NCBI RefSeq assembly: GCF_001544755.2
Contig: NZ_FCOF02000026.1
Span: 28,112 to 92,111, forward strand
DNA: 64,000 bases
Origin: Caballeronia catudaia
Lineage (GTDB): Bacteria > Pseudomonadota > Gammaproteobacteria > Burkholderiales > Burkholderiaceae
Reading direction: 5' to 3'
Shown here: positions 44,641-53,191 of the stretch, in pieces
Layout of the letters: each line of letters opens with the position of its first letter
How positions within the stretch are numbered: position 1 is the first letter of the stretch
Translations under genes and position numbers: made by a program
Notes under the pieces: generated by a model
Told to the model about the DNA's origin: nothing
Seen by the model: the letters and a program-made list of their open reading frames with translations, nothing else
Databases searched by the model: none

Positions 44641-45968
44641 GCGTCGCTCCCGTCGCCGTTGGGTGCGCGGAACAAATGCTCGAGCGGCGAGCGCATCGGC
44701 TTCTTCGCGACGGGCTTGCCACCTGTGCGCGCGAGATCGGTGACGCCGTCCATCGAGCGCACGGAAAGCGACGCCAGCGCGATGCCCGCCGCTTCGAGCT
44801 GACGCGCGAACGCTTCGCGATCGGCGGCGAGTCGGCGTGCGCCCGAATCGCCTGCCTTGATACGCGCGACGAGCTTCTCGCCCGTCAGCACCAGTTCGGC
44901 GTCGACCGTGCCGAGCGCTGGCAGCGACAGCGTGATGCGCGTGCGCCACGCGCGTTCGTCGGCGGCTTCGTCGGCCGCGGCGCGCGGATCGCGCGGTTCG
45001 CGCGCGATTTCCCATTCGAAGCGCGTGCCGGGCCACGCCTCGCCTTGCCATCGGAACTGCTGATTGGCGAGCACGTCGAGTTGCTGACGCACGACATTGA
45101 GCGTCGCCGGATGAATGCCCGCCGCGATCGACGCCTGCAGCGCGGATTCGTGCTGGCCCGGCTGGGCGCTTTGCGCGCCCGCGCCGCCCGCCGCGTTGCC
45201 GCTTTGCGAATTCGACAGCGCCGACGCCGGCGCATCGCGCACCGACGCCGCGAGCGCGGCCGCCTGCTGCGGATTTTGCGGCGTCGTGACGGCGCGCACG
45301 TTTGCATGGAAATCGGGCGAATCGGGAGTGAATGGCGTCGCGCGGGCGTCGTCGAGCCCGGTGTCGCCCGCCGCCGCGCCGCGCGCGAAATCGAGCGGCA
45401 AGCTCATCGAACGGGCGTCTGCGCGCGCCTGCGGTTCGTTGCCGAGCGACGCCGCGCTGCGCTGGCCCGCGAGCCACTGCATCAGATGCGCTTCGTAGAA
45501 AAGCCCGCTTTCGCCAACGGTCTTCGCCAGCGCGCTCGCCAGCACCGCGGCGGGCAGCGGCGGCAGATTCTGCGTCGCGGCGCGCGCGGCCGCGACGGCG
45601 GCTGCATTGGAAGAGAAAGCGGTGTCGAAGAGGCCGGTCGTGAATGCGGCAAAGGCGCTCGCGGGACGCGGCGGCGTCGGCCACAGCGGAGCGTCGCCGG
45701 TCAATGCGGGCGCCGCGCCGCCGAAGCGCGAAATCACGTCGAGCGTGCGCGCGACGCTCGACAGCGCGGTCTGCGTCGATGCGGCCGGCGCCGCGCTGCC
45801 AGGCGGTGTGGCGACGGACGGCAATATGTCCGTCTGCGTCGCCGCCTGTCCGACGCTCGCGCCGGTCACGCCGCTGCCGCTCACGCCGCCCGGCGCGCGG
45901 ATCGCGGACATGAGGAGCTCGGTGCGGCTGGCGAGCAGCGTTGCGATCGCGGTGTCGAGTCCTGTCAT
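44637..45968 (-). CDS. FliK-like hook-length control protein (second FliK)
   Basis: A 443-residue Ala/Pro/Ser-rich protein, low complexity through the N-terminal two thirds. A conserved C-terminal region (RTRITLSLPALGTVDAELVLTGEKLVARIKAGDSGARRLAADREAFARQLEAAGIALASLSV) resembles the Flg_hook domain of FliK. The ATG at 45968 is preferred over a GTG two codons earlier. It is distinct from the fliK at 53192. It likely acts as a secreted ruler or switch with the adjacent FlhB-C-like protein. Confidence 0.75.
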   Translation of the reverse strand: MTGLDTAIATLLASRTELLMSAIRAPGGVSGSGVTGASVGQAATQTDILPSVATPPGSAAPAASTQTALSSVARTLDVISRFGGAAPALTGDAPLWPTPPRPASAFAAFTTGLFDTAFSSNAAAVAAARAATQNLPPLPAAVLASALAKTVGESGLFYEAHLMQWLAGQRSAASLGNEPQARADARSMSLPLDFARGAAAGDTGLDDARATPFTPDSPDFHANVRAVTTPQNPQQAAALAASVRDAPASALSNSQSGNAAGGAGAQSAQPGQHESALQASIAAGIHPATLNVVRQQLDVLANQQFRWQGEAWPGTRFEWEIAREPRDPRAAADEAADERAWRTRITLSLPALGTVDAELVLTGEKLVARIKAGDSGARRLAADREAFARQLEAAGIALASLSVRSMDGVTDLARTGGKPVAKKPMRSPLEHLFRAPNGDGSDA

Positions 45969-46017
45969 GCCCACATCCTCAAATGCGCCTGGCCGCAGCC
46001 GGGCGCGATCGGGCCGC

Positions 46018-46347
46018 CTAGCGCAGTCCGATCATTTTTTTCAATACGCGCGCCGGGTTGTTGACTGTGAAGAGCGCGGACAGGCGCGCGAGGCTCGGCG
46101 AACTCAGATCGCGGATCGCGGCGTCGTCGGCGAGAATTTTCTTCACGAGGTCCAGCTTGCGCGCCCGGGCGCTCTCGTCGAGTTCCGAGGCCGAATCCAC
46201 TTCCTTCAGTTGCTCGATCAACTCGCGGTAGGCGCCTTGCAACGTCTTCAGTTCGCTCCATTCGCCGCCGCGCGCGGCCGTCAGCATCTGGCCGGAAATG
46301 GCCGCGATGGCTTCGTAATGGGCGAAATAATCTTGTGTCGTCTTCAT
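46018..46347 (-). CDS. fliT: Flagellar chaperone FliT
   Basis: A 109-residue helical protein starting MKTTQDYFAHYEAIAAISGQMLTAARGGEW, followed by heptad-rich helices ending PARVLKKMIGLR. Position after fliS identifies it as FliT, the FliD export chaperone and, in enterics, an anti-FlhDC factor. The ATG at 46347 is preceded by GAAAG; an upstream open frame overlapping fliS is not used. Confidence 0.82.
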   Translation of the reverse strand: MKTTQDYFAHYEAIAAISGQMLTAARGGEWSELKTLQGAYRELIEQLKEVDSASELDESARARKLDLVKKILADDAAIRDLSSPSLARLSALFTVNNPARVLKKMIGLR

Positions 46348-46376
46348 TCTTTCGAGGCAGTCGACCCGCATTCCCG

Positions 46377-46796
46377 TCAAACGGGCGCAGTCGTCATTTG
46401 CGCCACTTCCGGTCCAATTCCCACCCATGCTTCCTCGAGCGTCGCGAGCAGGTTGTCGACCTCAACGAGCATCGACTCGTCCTGCTTCAGGTTCGCCTCG
46501 AGCAGCCGGCGCGACATATACGTGTAGAGCGCATCCAGCCGCTCGGCGATCTCGCCGCCCGCATCCTTGTTGAGCGCCTGCTGCAACCCGCTCTCGACGA
46601 TGCTGATGGCCTTGCCGATCGCCGCGCCGCGCGCACCGATGTTGTTCTGCTGCATGTGCATGCGCGCCAGCGCAATCGCCTGGCGCGCGCCCTGATACAG
46701 CATCACGATCAACCGGTGCGGGCTCGCTCCCATCACCCCTGTTTGGACGCCGACGCGTGCGTAGGCGCTGGCTCCAGCGTGTCCTGGGGAATACAT
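46377..46796 (-). CDS. fliS: Flagellar export chaperone FliS
   Basis: A 139-residue four-helix flagellin chaperone: AYARVGVQTGVMGASPHRLIVMLYQGARQAIALARMHM is the family signature, and YTYMSRRLLEANLKQDESMLVEV is the C-terminal helix. AAGGAG lies eight bases before the ATG. First gene of fliS-fliT-fliK-like-flhB-C; a sigma-28-type promoter lies 157 bp upstream. Confidence 0.95.
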   Translation of the reverse strand: MYSPGHAGASAYARVGVQTGVMGASPHRLIVMLYQGARQAIALARMHMQQNNIGARGAAIGKAISIVESGLQQALNKDAGGEIAERLDALYTYMSRRLLEANLKQDESMLVEVDNLLATLEEAWVGIGPEVAQMTTAPV

Positions 46797-46952
46797 CTGT
46801 CGGTTCTCCTTGTGCGATGCCGCAGCGTCCGCGGGCTTCTTGCGGACGCCGTGCCTCTCGTCCTGATCCGTGTGGGCCCGGTGAAACCGGTGTGGGCGAG
46901 CGAGCCGCCCGCTCTTGCGGGCGAACCATCGTTCGCCGTGCCGTTACCGGGG

Positions 46953-46979
46953 TTATCGGAGAAACGCGGAAAAGCTTTA
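46953..46979 (-). promoter_or_regulatory. Sigma-28 (FliA) promoter for fliS
   Basis: The minus strand reads TAAAGCTT (46979-46972), 11 bp, then TCCGATAA (46960-46953). This matches the FliA consensus TAAAGTTT-N11-GCCGATAA at 14 of 16 positions with exact spacing. A GC hairpin (CGCCCGC-N4-GCGGGCG, 46906-46923) lies between it and fliS, within the 245-bp fliS-fliE spacer. Confidence 0.75.
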
Positions 46980-47041
46980 GGACGCAAGGCTCTAGACCCC
47001 TTCGGGGCGCTAAAGGGCTGGATCGCGAAAGGAGCCGCGCG

Positions 47042-47410
47042 TCAGACGGAGATCTGCATGATGTCGTTGTAGGCCGACACGAGCTTGTTGCGCACCTGAA
47101 GCCCGAATTGCAGGCCGACGTTCGCCTTCTGCATGTCCACCATCACGTCGTTGAGTGACACGTTCGGCGCGCCGATTTCGAACGCGTGCGCCTCGCCGAG
47201 CGCCCTGGTCTGGTTGTCGCTGATCTTGTCGATGGACGTTTTCAGCGCATCGGCGAAGCTGCCCGCGCTCGCCGCGCCCGATGTCCCGCTTCTGTCCGCG
47301 ACGGCGCCCGACGCGACGGTCGAGGCCGCGCCGGCGCCGCCGGCGGCTTGCGACGCCATCGACGTGATCGCCGAGAGCGCGGAGGAAAGCGGATTGATCG
47401 GAAAGTTCAT
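47042..47410 (-). CDS. fliE: Flagellar hook-basal body protein FliE
   Basis: A 122-residue MS-ring/rod junction protein. The conserved C-terminal half is SFADALKTSIDKISDNQTRALGEAHAFEIGAPNVSLNDVMVDMQKANVGLQFGLQVRNKLVSAYNDIMQISV. It is divergent from fliF across a 269-bp spacer that holds a candidate flagellar operator. Confidence 0.95.
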   Translation of the reverse strand: MNFPINPLSSALSAITSMASQAAGGAGAASTVASGAVADRSGTSGAASAGSFADALKTSIDKISDNQTRALGEAHAFEIGAPNVSLNDVMVDMQKANVGLQFGLQVRNKLVSAYNDIMQISV

Positions 47411-47550
47411 GTTGACTCCGGGTGACAGGAAAAAGCCGGCGCCGCTCGTGGCGGAGACCTGATGCTCGGGGCCGCGTTGGCGGCGGTTCTCCGAGTACGA
47501 AAAATCTTAGCAGCGGGGACTTTTTCAAAGCACTGGAAGAACGGGGAAAA

Positions 47551-47610
47551 CCCCGCTCTATTCGCCGAATCGACTTGCAATCTTCTGCGGATAATCCCCA
47601 TCGTGAAAAG
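47551..47610. promoter_or_regulatory. Weak third copy of the flagellar leader box in the fliE/fliF spacer
   Basis: CCCCGCTCTATTCG...AATCG...GATAATCCCCATCGTGAAAAG loosely matches the leader boxes before fliL (55263) and fliP (57859). The shared CTCTxTTCG module is at the start and xATCG-AAAG near the end, but spacing is about 4 bp shorter. A small hairpin CGGGG-AAAA-CCCCG (47542-47555) abuts it. In enterics FlhDC controls fliE and fliF from this kind of divergent spacer. Confidence 0.35.
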
Positions 47611-47679
47611 TCCTCTACCGCCGCTTATTAAAAGTCGGGCGGCCGCAGAGGACGCAAAGATTCGGAGCCTCGACGCTAA

Positions 47680-49461
47680 ATGGAAACGCCCAACAACTCA
47701 CTGATCACGCCCGACGCCAGAATGGGCCTGGCGGGCGCACAACCCGGCGCAGCCGCTACGGCCGCCGCGGGCTCGAGCCTCGGTGGCGCAGGCGCCGACT
47801 TCGGCGCTTTCGCGCAACGCGTGCCGGTGCTCAACCAGTTCCGCTCGAACCCGCGCGTGCCGCTTATCATCGCAGCCGCGATTCTGGTCATGGTGGTCGC
47901 CGGCCTCGTCATGTGGTCACGCCAGCCGGACTACCGCGTGCTGTTCTCGAATCTCTCCGACCGTGACGGCGGCGCAATCGTTGCCGCGCTCCAGCAGGGC
48001 AACATTCCCTATAAGTTGTCCGACGGCGGCGGCGCCATTCTCGTGCCGTCGGAACAGGTTCACGAAACGCGCCTGCGCCTCGCGAGCCAGGGTTTGCCGA
48101 AGAACGGCTCGGTCGGCTTCGAGCTGATGGACAACCAGAAGTTCGGCATCAGCCAGTTCGCCGAGCAGATCAACTATCAGCGCGCGCTCGAAGGCGAGCT
48201 CGAGCGCACGATCGGCTCGATTTCGTCGGTGAAGTCGGCGCGCGTGCATCTGGCGATTCCGAAGCCTTCCGTCTTCGTGCGCGACAAGGAGCTGCCGACC
48301 GCCTCCGTGATGGTCAATCTGTACCCGGGCCGCGTGCTCGACGAAGGCCAGGTCGTCGCGATCGCGCACATGGTCGCGTCGGGCGTGGCGGACATGCCGG
48401 TGAAGAATGTCAATATCGTCGATCAGGACGGCAGCCTGCTCACGAGCCAGAGCGCCGCGAACGGCCTCGACGCGTCGCAGCTCAAGTACGTGCAGCAAAT
48501 CGAGCACAACACGCAAAAGCGCATCGACGCGATCCTCTCGCCGCTCTTTGGCGCCGGCAACGCGCATTCGCAAGTGAGCGCGGACATCGACTTCTCGAAG
48601 CTGGAGCAGACCGCCGAGAGCTACGGCCCGAACGCCAATCCGCAAGCGACGGCGATCCGCAGCCAGCAATCGAGCGAATCGAGCGAGTCGACGGGCGGCG
48701 GCGCATCCGGCGTGCCGGGCGCGCTGTCGAACCAGCCGCCGCAAGCCGCATCGGCGCCGATCGACGCAGCCGCCTCGGGTGCCGCCGCATCGGTCAAATC
48801 GACGCCGAAGAGCGAGCGCAAGGACACGACGACGAACTACGAAGTCGACCGCACCGTGCGTCACTACGAGCAGGCGACGGGCGGCATCAAGCGTCTGTCG
48901 GTGGCGGTCGTCGTCAATTACGAGAAGAAGGTCGACGCGAAGGGCAATGTCACGATGACGCCGCTCGCCGCCGACAAGCTCGCGCAAGTCCAGCAACTGG
49001 TCAAGGACGCGATGGGCTTCGACGAGAAGCGCGGCGACTCGGTGAACGTCGTGAACAGCGCGTTCTCCACCGATCTGAACGTGACGCCCGAAGCGCCGTG
49101 GTGGCGCACCCCGCAGATGATCGCGTGGGGCATTCAGGCGGCGAAGTACGTGGGCATCGGCATCGTTGCGCTGTTCCTGTACTTCAGCATGGTGAAGCCG
49201 GCGATGAAGCGCGCCTTCCCGCCGCCGCCCGAAATCGCGCCGACGCTCGGCGCACCGGATGAACTCTCGATGCTCGACGGCCCCGCGGCCGAGGGCGCGA
49301 AGAAGGAAGACGAAGACAGGGATGCCGAGGTGAGTCTGCTCGGTCATGAAAGCAAGAAAGCCAAATTCGATCGCAATCTCGACTATGCGCGCATGGTGGC
49401 GCGTCAGGACGCGAGAATCGTTGCGACGGTCGTAAAGAACTGGGTGTCCGATGAACGCTGA
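47680..49461 (+). CDS. fliF: Flagellar MS-ring protein FliF
   Basis: A 593-residue inner-membrane ring protein. TM1 (VPLIIAAAILVMVVAGLVMW) is followed by the YscJ-type ring-building motif DYRVLFSNLSDRDGGAIVAALQQGNIPYKLSDGGGAILVP and the periplasmic collar. TM2 (YVGIGIVALFLYFSMVKPAM) precedes the cytosolic FliG-binding tail (NLDYARMVARQDARIVATVVKNWVSDE). It overlaps fliG by 11 bp. Confidence 0.97.
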   Translation: METPNNSLITPDARMGLAGAQPGAAATAAAGSSLGGAGADFGAFAQRVPVLNQFRSNPRVPLIIAAAILVMVVAGLVMWSRQPDYRVLFSNLSDRDGGAIVAALQQGNIPYKLSDGGGAILVPSEQVHETRLRLASQGLPKNGSVGFELMDNQKFGISQFAEQINYQRALEGELERTIGSISSVKSARVHLAIPKPSVFVRDKELPTASVMVNLYPGRVLDEGQVVAIAHMVASGVADMPVKNVNIVDQDGSLLTSQSAANGLDASQLKYVQQIEHNTQKRIDAILSPLFGAGNAHSQVSADIDFSKLEQTAESYGPNANPQATAIRSQQSSESSESTGGGASGVPGALSNQPPQAASAPIDAAASGAAASVKSTPKSERKDTTTNYEVDRTVRHYEQATGGIKRLSVAVVVNYEKKVDAKGNVTMTPLAADKLAQVQQLVKDAMGFDEKRGDSVNVVNSAFSTDLNVTPEAPWWRTPQMIAWGIQAAKYVGIGIVALFLYFSMVKPAMKRAFPPPPEIAPTLGAPDELSMLDGPAAEGAKKEDEDRDAEVSLLGHESKKAKFDRNLDYARMVARQDARIVATVVKNWVSDER

Positions 49462-50446
49462 AGGCCTGAACAAAGCCGCTCTCCTCCTCATGTCGATCGG
49501 TGAGGAAGAAGCCGCCGAAGTATTCAAGTATCTCGCCCCGCGCGAGGTGCAGAAGATCGGCGCGACGATGGCGGCGCTGAAGAACGTGACGCGCGAGCAG
49601 CTCGACGACGTGCTGACCGAATTCGTCGATGAAGCCGAGAAGCACACCGCGCTCTCGCTCGATTCGAGCGAATACATCCGCTCGGTGCTGACGAAGGCGC
49701 TCGGCGAAACCAAGGCCGGCGCGCTGATCGACCGTATCCTGCAAGGCAGCGACACGAGCGGCATCGAAGGCCTGAAGTGGATGGACTCGGGCGCGGTCGC
49801 GGAACTCATCAAGAACGAGCATCCGCAGATCATCGCGACGATCCTCGTGCACCTGGACCGCGATCAGGCATCCGAAATCGTCTCGCTGCTGGCCGAGCGC
49901 CTGCGCAACGACGTGCTGCTGCGCATCGCGACGCTCGACGGCATTCAGCCCGCCGCGCTGCGCGAACTCGACGACGTGCTGACGACGCTCCTCTCCGGCA
50001 GCGACAACCTGAAGCGCGCGCCGATGGGCGGCATCCGCACGGCGGCCGAAATCCTCAACTTCATGTCGAGCAATCATGAAGAAGGCGTCATCTCGAACGT
50101 CCGCGAATACGACGCCGAGCTAGCGCAGAAGATCATCGACCAGATGTTCGTGTTCGAGAACCTGCTCGATCTGGAAGACCGCGCGATCCAAATGCTGCTG
50201 AAGGAAGTGGAGTCGGAAACGCTGATCGTGTCGCTGAAAGGCGCGCAGCCCGCGCTGCGTCAGAAGTTCCTGTCGAACATGTCGCAGCGCGCGGCCGAAC
50301 TGCTCGCCGAAGACCTCGATTCGCGCGGTCCGGTGCGCGTGTCGGAAGTCGAGCAGCAGCAGCGCAAGATTTTGCAGATCGTCCGCAATCTCGCGGAAAA
50401 CGGTCAGATCCAGCTAGGCGGCAAGGCGGAGGACGCGTATGTCTGA
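49451..50446 (+). CDS. fliG: Flagellar motor switch protein FliG
   Basis: A 331-residue rotor protein. The N-terminal FliF-binding domain starts LNKAALLLMSIGEEEAAEVFKYL. A middle EHPQ motif (KNEHPQIIATILVHLDRDQASEIV) is followed by a C-terminal stator-facing domain with FENLLDLEDRAIQMLLKEVESETLIVSLKGA, which contains the charged torque helix. It overlaps fliH by 8 bp. Confidence 0.97.
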   Translation: MNAEGLNKAALLLMSIGEEEAAEVFKYLAPREVQKIGATMAALKNVTREQLDDVLTEFVDEAEKHTALSLDSSEYIRSVLTKALGETKAGALIDRILQGSDTSGIEGLKWMDSGAVAELIKNEHPQIIATILVHLDRDQASEIVSLLAERLRNDVLLRIATLDGIQPAALRELDDVLTTLLSGSDNLKRAPMGGIRTAAEILNFMSSNHEEGVISNVREYDAELAQKIIDQMFVFENLLDLEDRAIQMLLKEVESETLIVSLKGAQPALRQKFLSNMSQRAAELLAEDLDSRGPVRVSEVEQQQRKILQIVRNLAENGQIQLGGKAEDAYV

Positions 50447-51122
50447 CGCCCGCGCGCACAAGGGCCAGACGGCCCCGCTTTCGGCGTATCAGCGCTGGGA
50501 GATGGCGTCGTTCGATCCCGTCGAAGTCAAGGCCGACAACGGCGCGGCGGAACAGGCCGCGCTCGAAGCGCACCTGCGCCGCGTCGAGGAAGACGCGTAT
50601 CAGCAAGGGCTCGCGAAGGGTCACGTCGCGGGCCAGGCGCTCGGTTATCAGGCCGGTTACGAGCAGGGCCAGGCGAAGGGTTTCGACGATGGCCGCAAGG
50701 AAGCGCTCGCGCAGGCCGCGCGTCTCGCCGAAATCGCCGATGCGTTCAAGACCGCGTTGCAGGCCGCCGATGCCGCGATCGCGGAATCGCTTGCCGAACT
50801 CGCCGTCGATATCGCGCAGCAGGTCGTGCGCCAGCATCTCGCGCTCGATCCGACCGCGCTCGTCGCGGTCGCGCGTGAAGTGATCGCCGCTGAACCGGCG
50901 CTCGCGGGCGAACCGACGCTCGTGGTCAATCCCGCCGACATGCCGGTCGTCGATGCGTATCTGAAGGACGAACTCGAAGGCGCCGGCTGGACCGTGCGCC
51001 CGGACCCGGTCGTGGAGCGCGGCGGCTGCAAGGCGCACGCGGCGACGGGGGAAATCGATTCGACCAATGTGTCGCGCTGGGAGCGCGTCGTGGCCGCTTT
51101 GGGGAGAAACAAGCCGTGGTGA
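50439..51122 (+). CDS. fliH: Flagellar assembly protein FliH
   Basis: A 227-residue regulator of the FliI ATPase. The central glycine-spaced helix (AYQQGLAKGHVAGQALGYQAGYEQGQAKGFDDGRKE) contains the GxxxG-type repeats typical of FliH. The C-terminal domain with LAVDIAQQVVRQHLALDP is conserved. Its stop overlaps the GTG start of fliI. Confidence 0.95.
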   Translation: MSDARAHKGQTAPLSAYQRWEMASFDPVEVKADNGAAEQAALEAHLRRVEEDAYQQGLAKGHVAGQALGYQAGYEQGQAKGFDDGRKEALAQAARLAEIADAFKTALQAADAAIAESLAELAVDIAQQVVRQHLALDPTALVAVAREVIAAEPALAGEPTLVVNPADMPVVDAYLKDELEGAGWTVRPDPVVERGGCKAHAATGEIDSTNVSRWERVVAALGRNKPW

Positions 51123-52639
51123 ATCAACGGATCACGCAGGATGGCCTCTCCGCGCTCGAACAGGAGCTGGCGCGCGCATCGTTCGGTCCGCTCGCCGTCG
51201 ACGACGACATCGACACCGAACCCGACGAACACGCCGCGCGCACCATCGCCGAACTGGGCGGTATCGCGGGCAATCCGCACATCGACATGTGGCGCGACAA
51301 GCTCGACGCGCTGCGTTCGCGCAACGCCATCGCGAAGCCGCTGCGTCCGTGCGGGCGTCTGACGCGCGCAGCGGGCCTCGTGCTGGAAGCCGTCGGCCTG
51401 AAGCTGGGCGTCGGCTCCGAATGCATGATCGAGCTGCCGCCGGGCAGCGCGATTCCGACCGCCGAAGCCGAAGTCGTCGGCTTCTCGGGCGACAAGCTCT
51501 TTCTGATGCCGACCACGGAAATGGGCGGCTTGCTGCCCGGCGCGCGCGTCTATCCGCTCGAAAGCGCGCCGATCAACGATCCGATGGCGGGCGCGAAGCG
51601 CTTGCCCGTCGGCTGGGAAATGCTCGGCCGCGTGGTCGATGCGTCCGGCCGTCCGCTCGATGGACTCGGCCCGCTCGGCGCGAAAGTCGATGCGCCGCTG
51701 TCCGCGCCGGTCATCAATCCGCTGAAGCGCGAGCCGATTCACAAAGTGCTCGACGTCGGCGTGCGCGCGATCAATTCGCTGCTGACGGTCGGACGCGGCC
51801 AGCGCATGGGTCTGTTCGCGGGCTCGGGCGTCGGTAAATCGGTGCTGCTGGGAACGATGGCGCGCTACACGAGCGCCGAAGTGATCGTGATCGGGCTGAT
51901 CGGCGAACGCGGCCGAGAAGTGAAGGAATTCATCGAGCAGATTCTGGGCGAGGACGGTCTCGCGCGCTCGGTAGTCGTCGCGGCGCCGGCGGACGTGTCG
52001 CCGGTCTTGCGGATGCAGGCCGCCGCGTACACGACATCGCTCGCCGAATATTTCCGCGATCAGGGCAAGCACGTGCTGATGCTGATGGATTCGCTGACGC
52101 GTTACGCGATGGCGCAGCGCGAGATCGCGCTCGCGATCGGCGAGCCGCCCGCGACGAAGGGTTATCCGCCGTCGGTGTTCGCGAAGCTGCCCGCGCTCGT
52201 CGAGCGCACCGGCAACGGCCCGGAAGGCGGCGGTTCGATCACCGCGTTCTATACGGTTCTAACCGAAGGCGACGACCAGCAGGACCCGATCGCCGACTCC
52301 GCGCGCGCGATTCTCGACGGCCATATCGTGCTGAACCGCTCGCTGGCCGAGGCGGGGCACTATCCGGCCATCGACATCGAGCAGTCGATCAGCCGCGCGA
52401 TGACCGCGCTCATCGACGACAGGCACCTCGAGCGGGTGCGTCTTTTCAAGCAGATGCTGTCGCGCTATCAGCGCAACAAGGATCTGATCAACGTGGGCGC
52501 GTATTCGAGCGGCCGCGATGCGCTGCTCGATCGTGCGATCGCGCTGTATCCGCGCATGGAGTCGTTTTTGCAGCAGGGGTTTCGCGAAGAGGCCCCGTTC
52601 GATCCGAGCATCGCGATGCTGAATCAACTGTTCGAATAA
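51116..52639 (+). CDS. fliI: Flagellum-specific ATPase FliI
   Basis: A 507-residue F1-beta-like ATPase of the export apparatus. Walker A is GSGVGKS (236-242), Walker B VLMLMDSLTR, and GERGREVKEFIEQIL marks the family. The N-terminus is about 50 residues longer than in E. coli. Two tandem GTG codons (51116, 51119) could start it; the first is at better distance from GGGGAG. Confidence 0.97.
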   Translation: MVNQRITQDGLSALEQELARASFGPLAVDDDIDTEPDEHAARTIAELGGIAGNPHIDMWRDKLDALRSRNAIAKPLRPCGRLTRAAGLVLEAVGLKLGVGSECMIELPPGSAIPTAEAEVVGFSGDKLFLMPTTEMGGLLPGARVYPLESAPINDPMAGAKRLPVGWEMLGRVVDASGRPLDGLGPLGAKVDAPLSAPVINPLKREPIHKVLDVGVRAINSLLTVGRGQRMGLFAGSGVGKSVLLGTMARYTSAEVIVIGLIGERGREVKEFIEQILGEDGLARSVVVAAPADVSPVLRMQAAAYTTSLAEYFRDQGKHVLMLMDSLTRYAMAQREIALAIGEPPATKGYPPSVFAKLPALVERTGNGPEGGGSITAFYTVLTEGDDQQDPIADSARAILDGHIVLNRSLAEAGHYPAIDIEQSISRAMTALIDDRHLERVRLFKQMLSRYQRNKDLINVGAYSSGRDALLDRAIALYPRMESFLQQGFREEAPFDPSIAMLNQLFE

Positions 52640-52704
52640 TTTTCGACTAGTATCCGAAGCATTCGTCACAAGAAAGCACAAAGACCATACGGGACCGCCA
52701 CGCC

Positions 52705-53160
52705 ATGTCCAAGAATCTGCCGATCAACACGCTCATCGAACTTGCCGAAGAGGAGCTCGACGCCGCCACGAAAAAACTCGGCAAGCTCCAGCAGGAACGC
52801 AACGAGATCGAAGCGCAGCTCCATTCGCTGGTGACGTATCGCGACGAGTATCACGCGCGGTTCACGGCATCGGCGCAGCAGGGCACCACGGCGCAGACGC
52901 TGCGCAATTTCCAGGCGTTCGTCGACACGCTCGACAACGCGATCGCGCAGCAGCGCACGGCGCTGGTCATGGCGGACCAGCGGATCGAGGCGGCCAAGCC
53001 CGACTGGCGTCTCAAGAAACAGAAGCTCGGCAGCTACGAAGTGCTGGCTGCGCGCGGCGAGGCGATGCTTGCGAAGAAGGCCGCGCGAGTCGAGCAGCGC
53101 GACGCCGACGAGCACGCCGCGAAAGTGCTGCGCATGCGCGCCGAGCGCGCGTCGTCGTAA
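52705..53160 (+). CDS. fliJ: Flagellar export protein FliJ
   Basis: A 151-residue long coiled-coil protein (LIELAEEELDAATKKLGKLQQERNEIEAQLHSLVTYRDEYHARF...) with a second charged helix. It couples FliI to FlhA, like the gamma subunit of F1. Located between fliI and fliK. Confidence 0.93.
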   Translation: MSKNLPINTLIELAEEELDAATKKLGKLQQERNEIEAQLHSLVTYRDEYHARFTASAQQGTTAQTLRNFQAFVDTLDNAIAQQRTALVMADQRIEAAKPDWRLKKQKLGSYEVLAARGEAMLAKKAARVEQRDADEHAAKVLRMRAERASS

Positions 53161-53191
53161 TCCATTTATTCATTGAGTCTAGAGACCGTCC

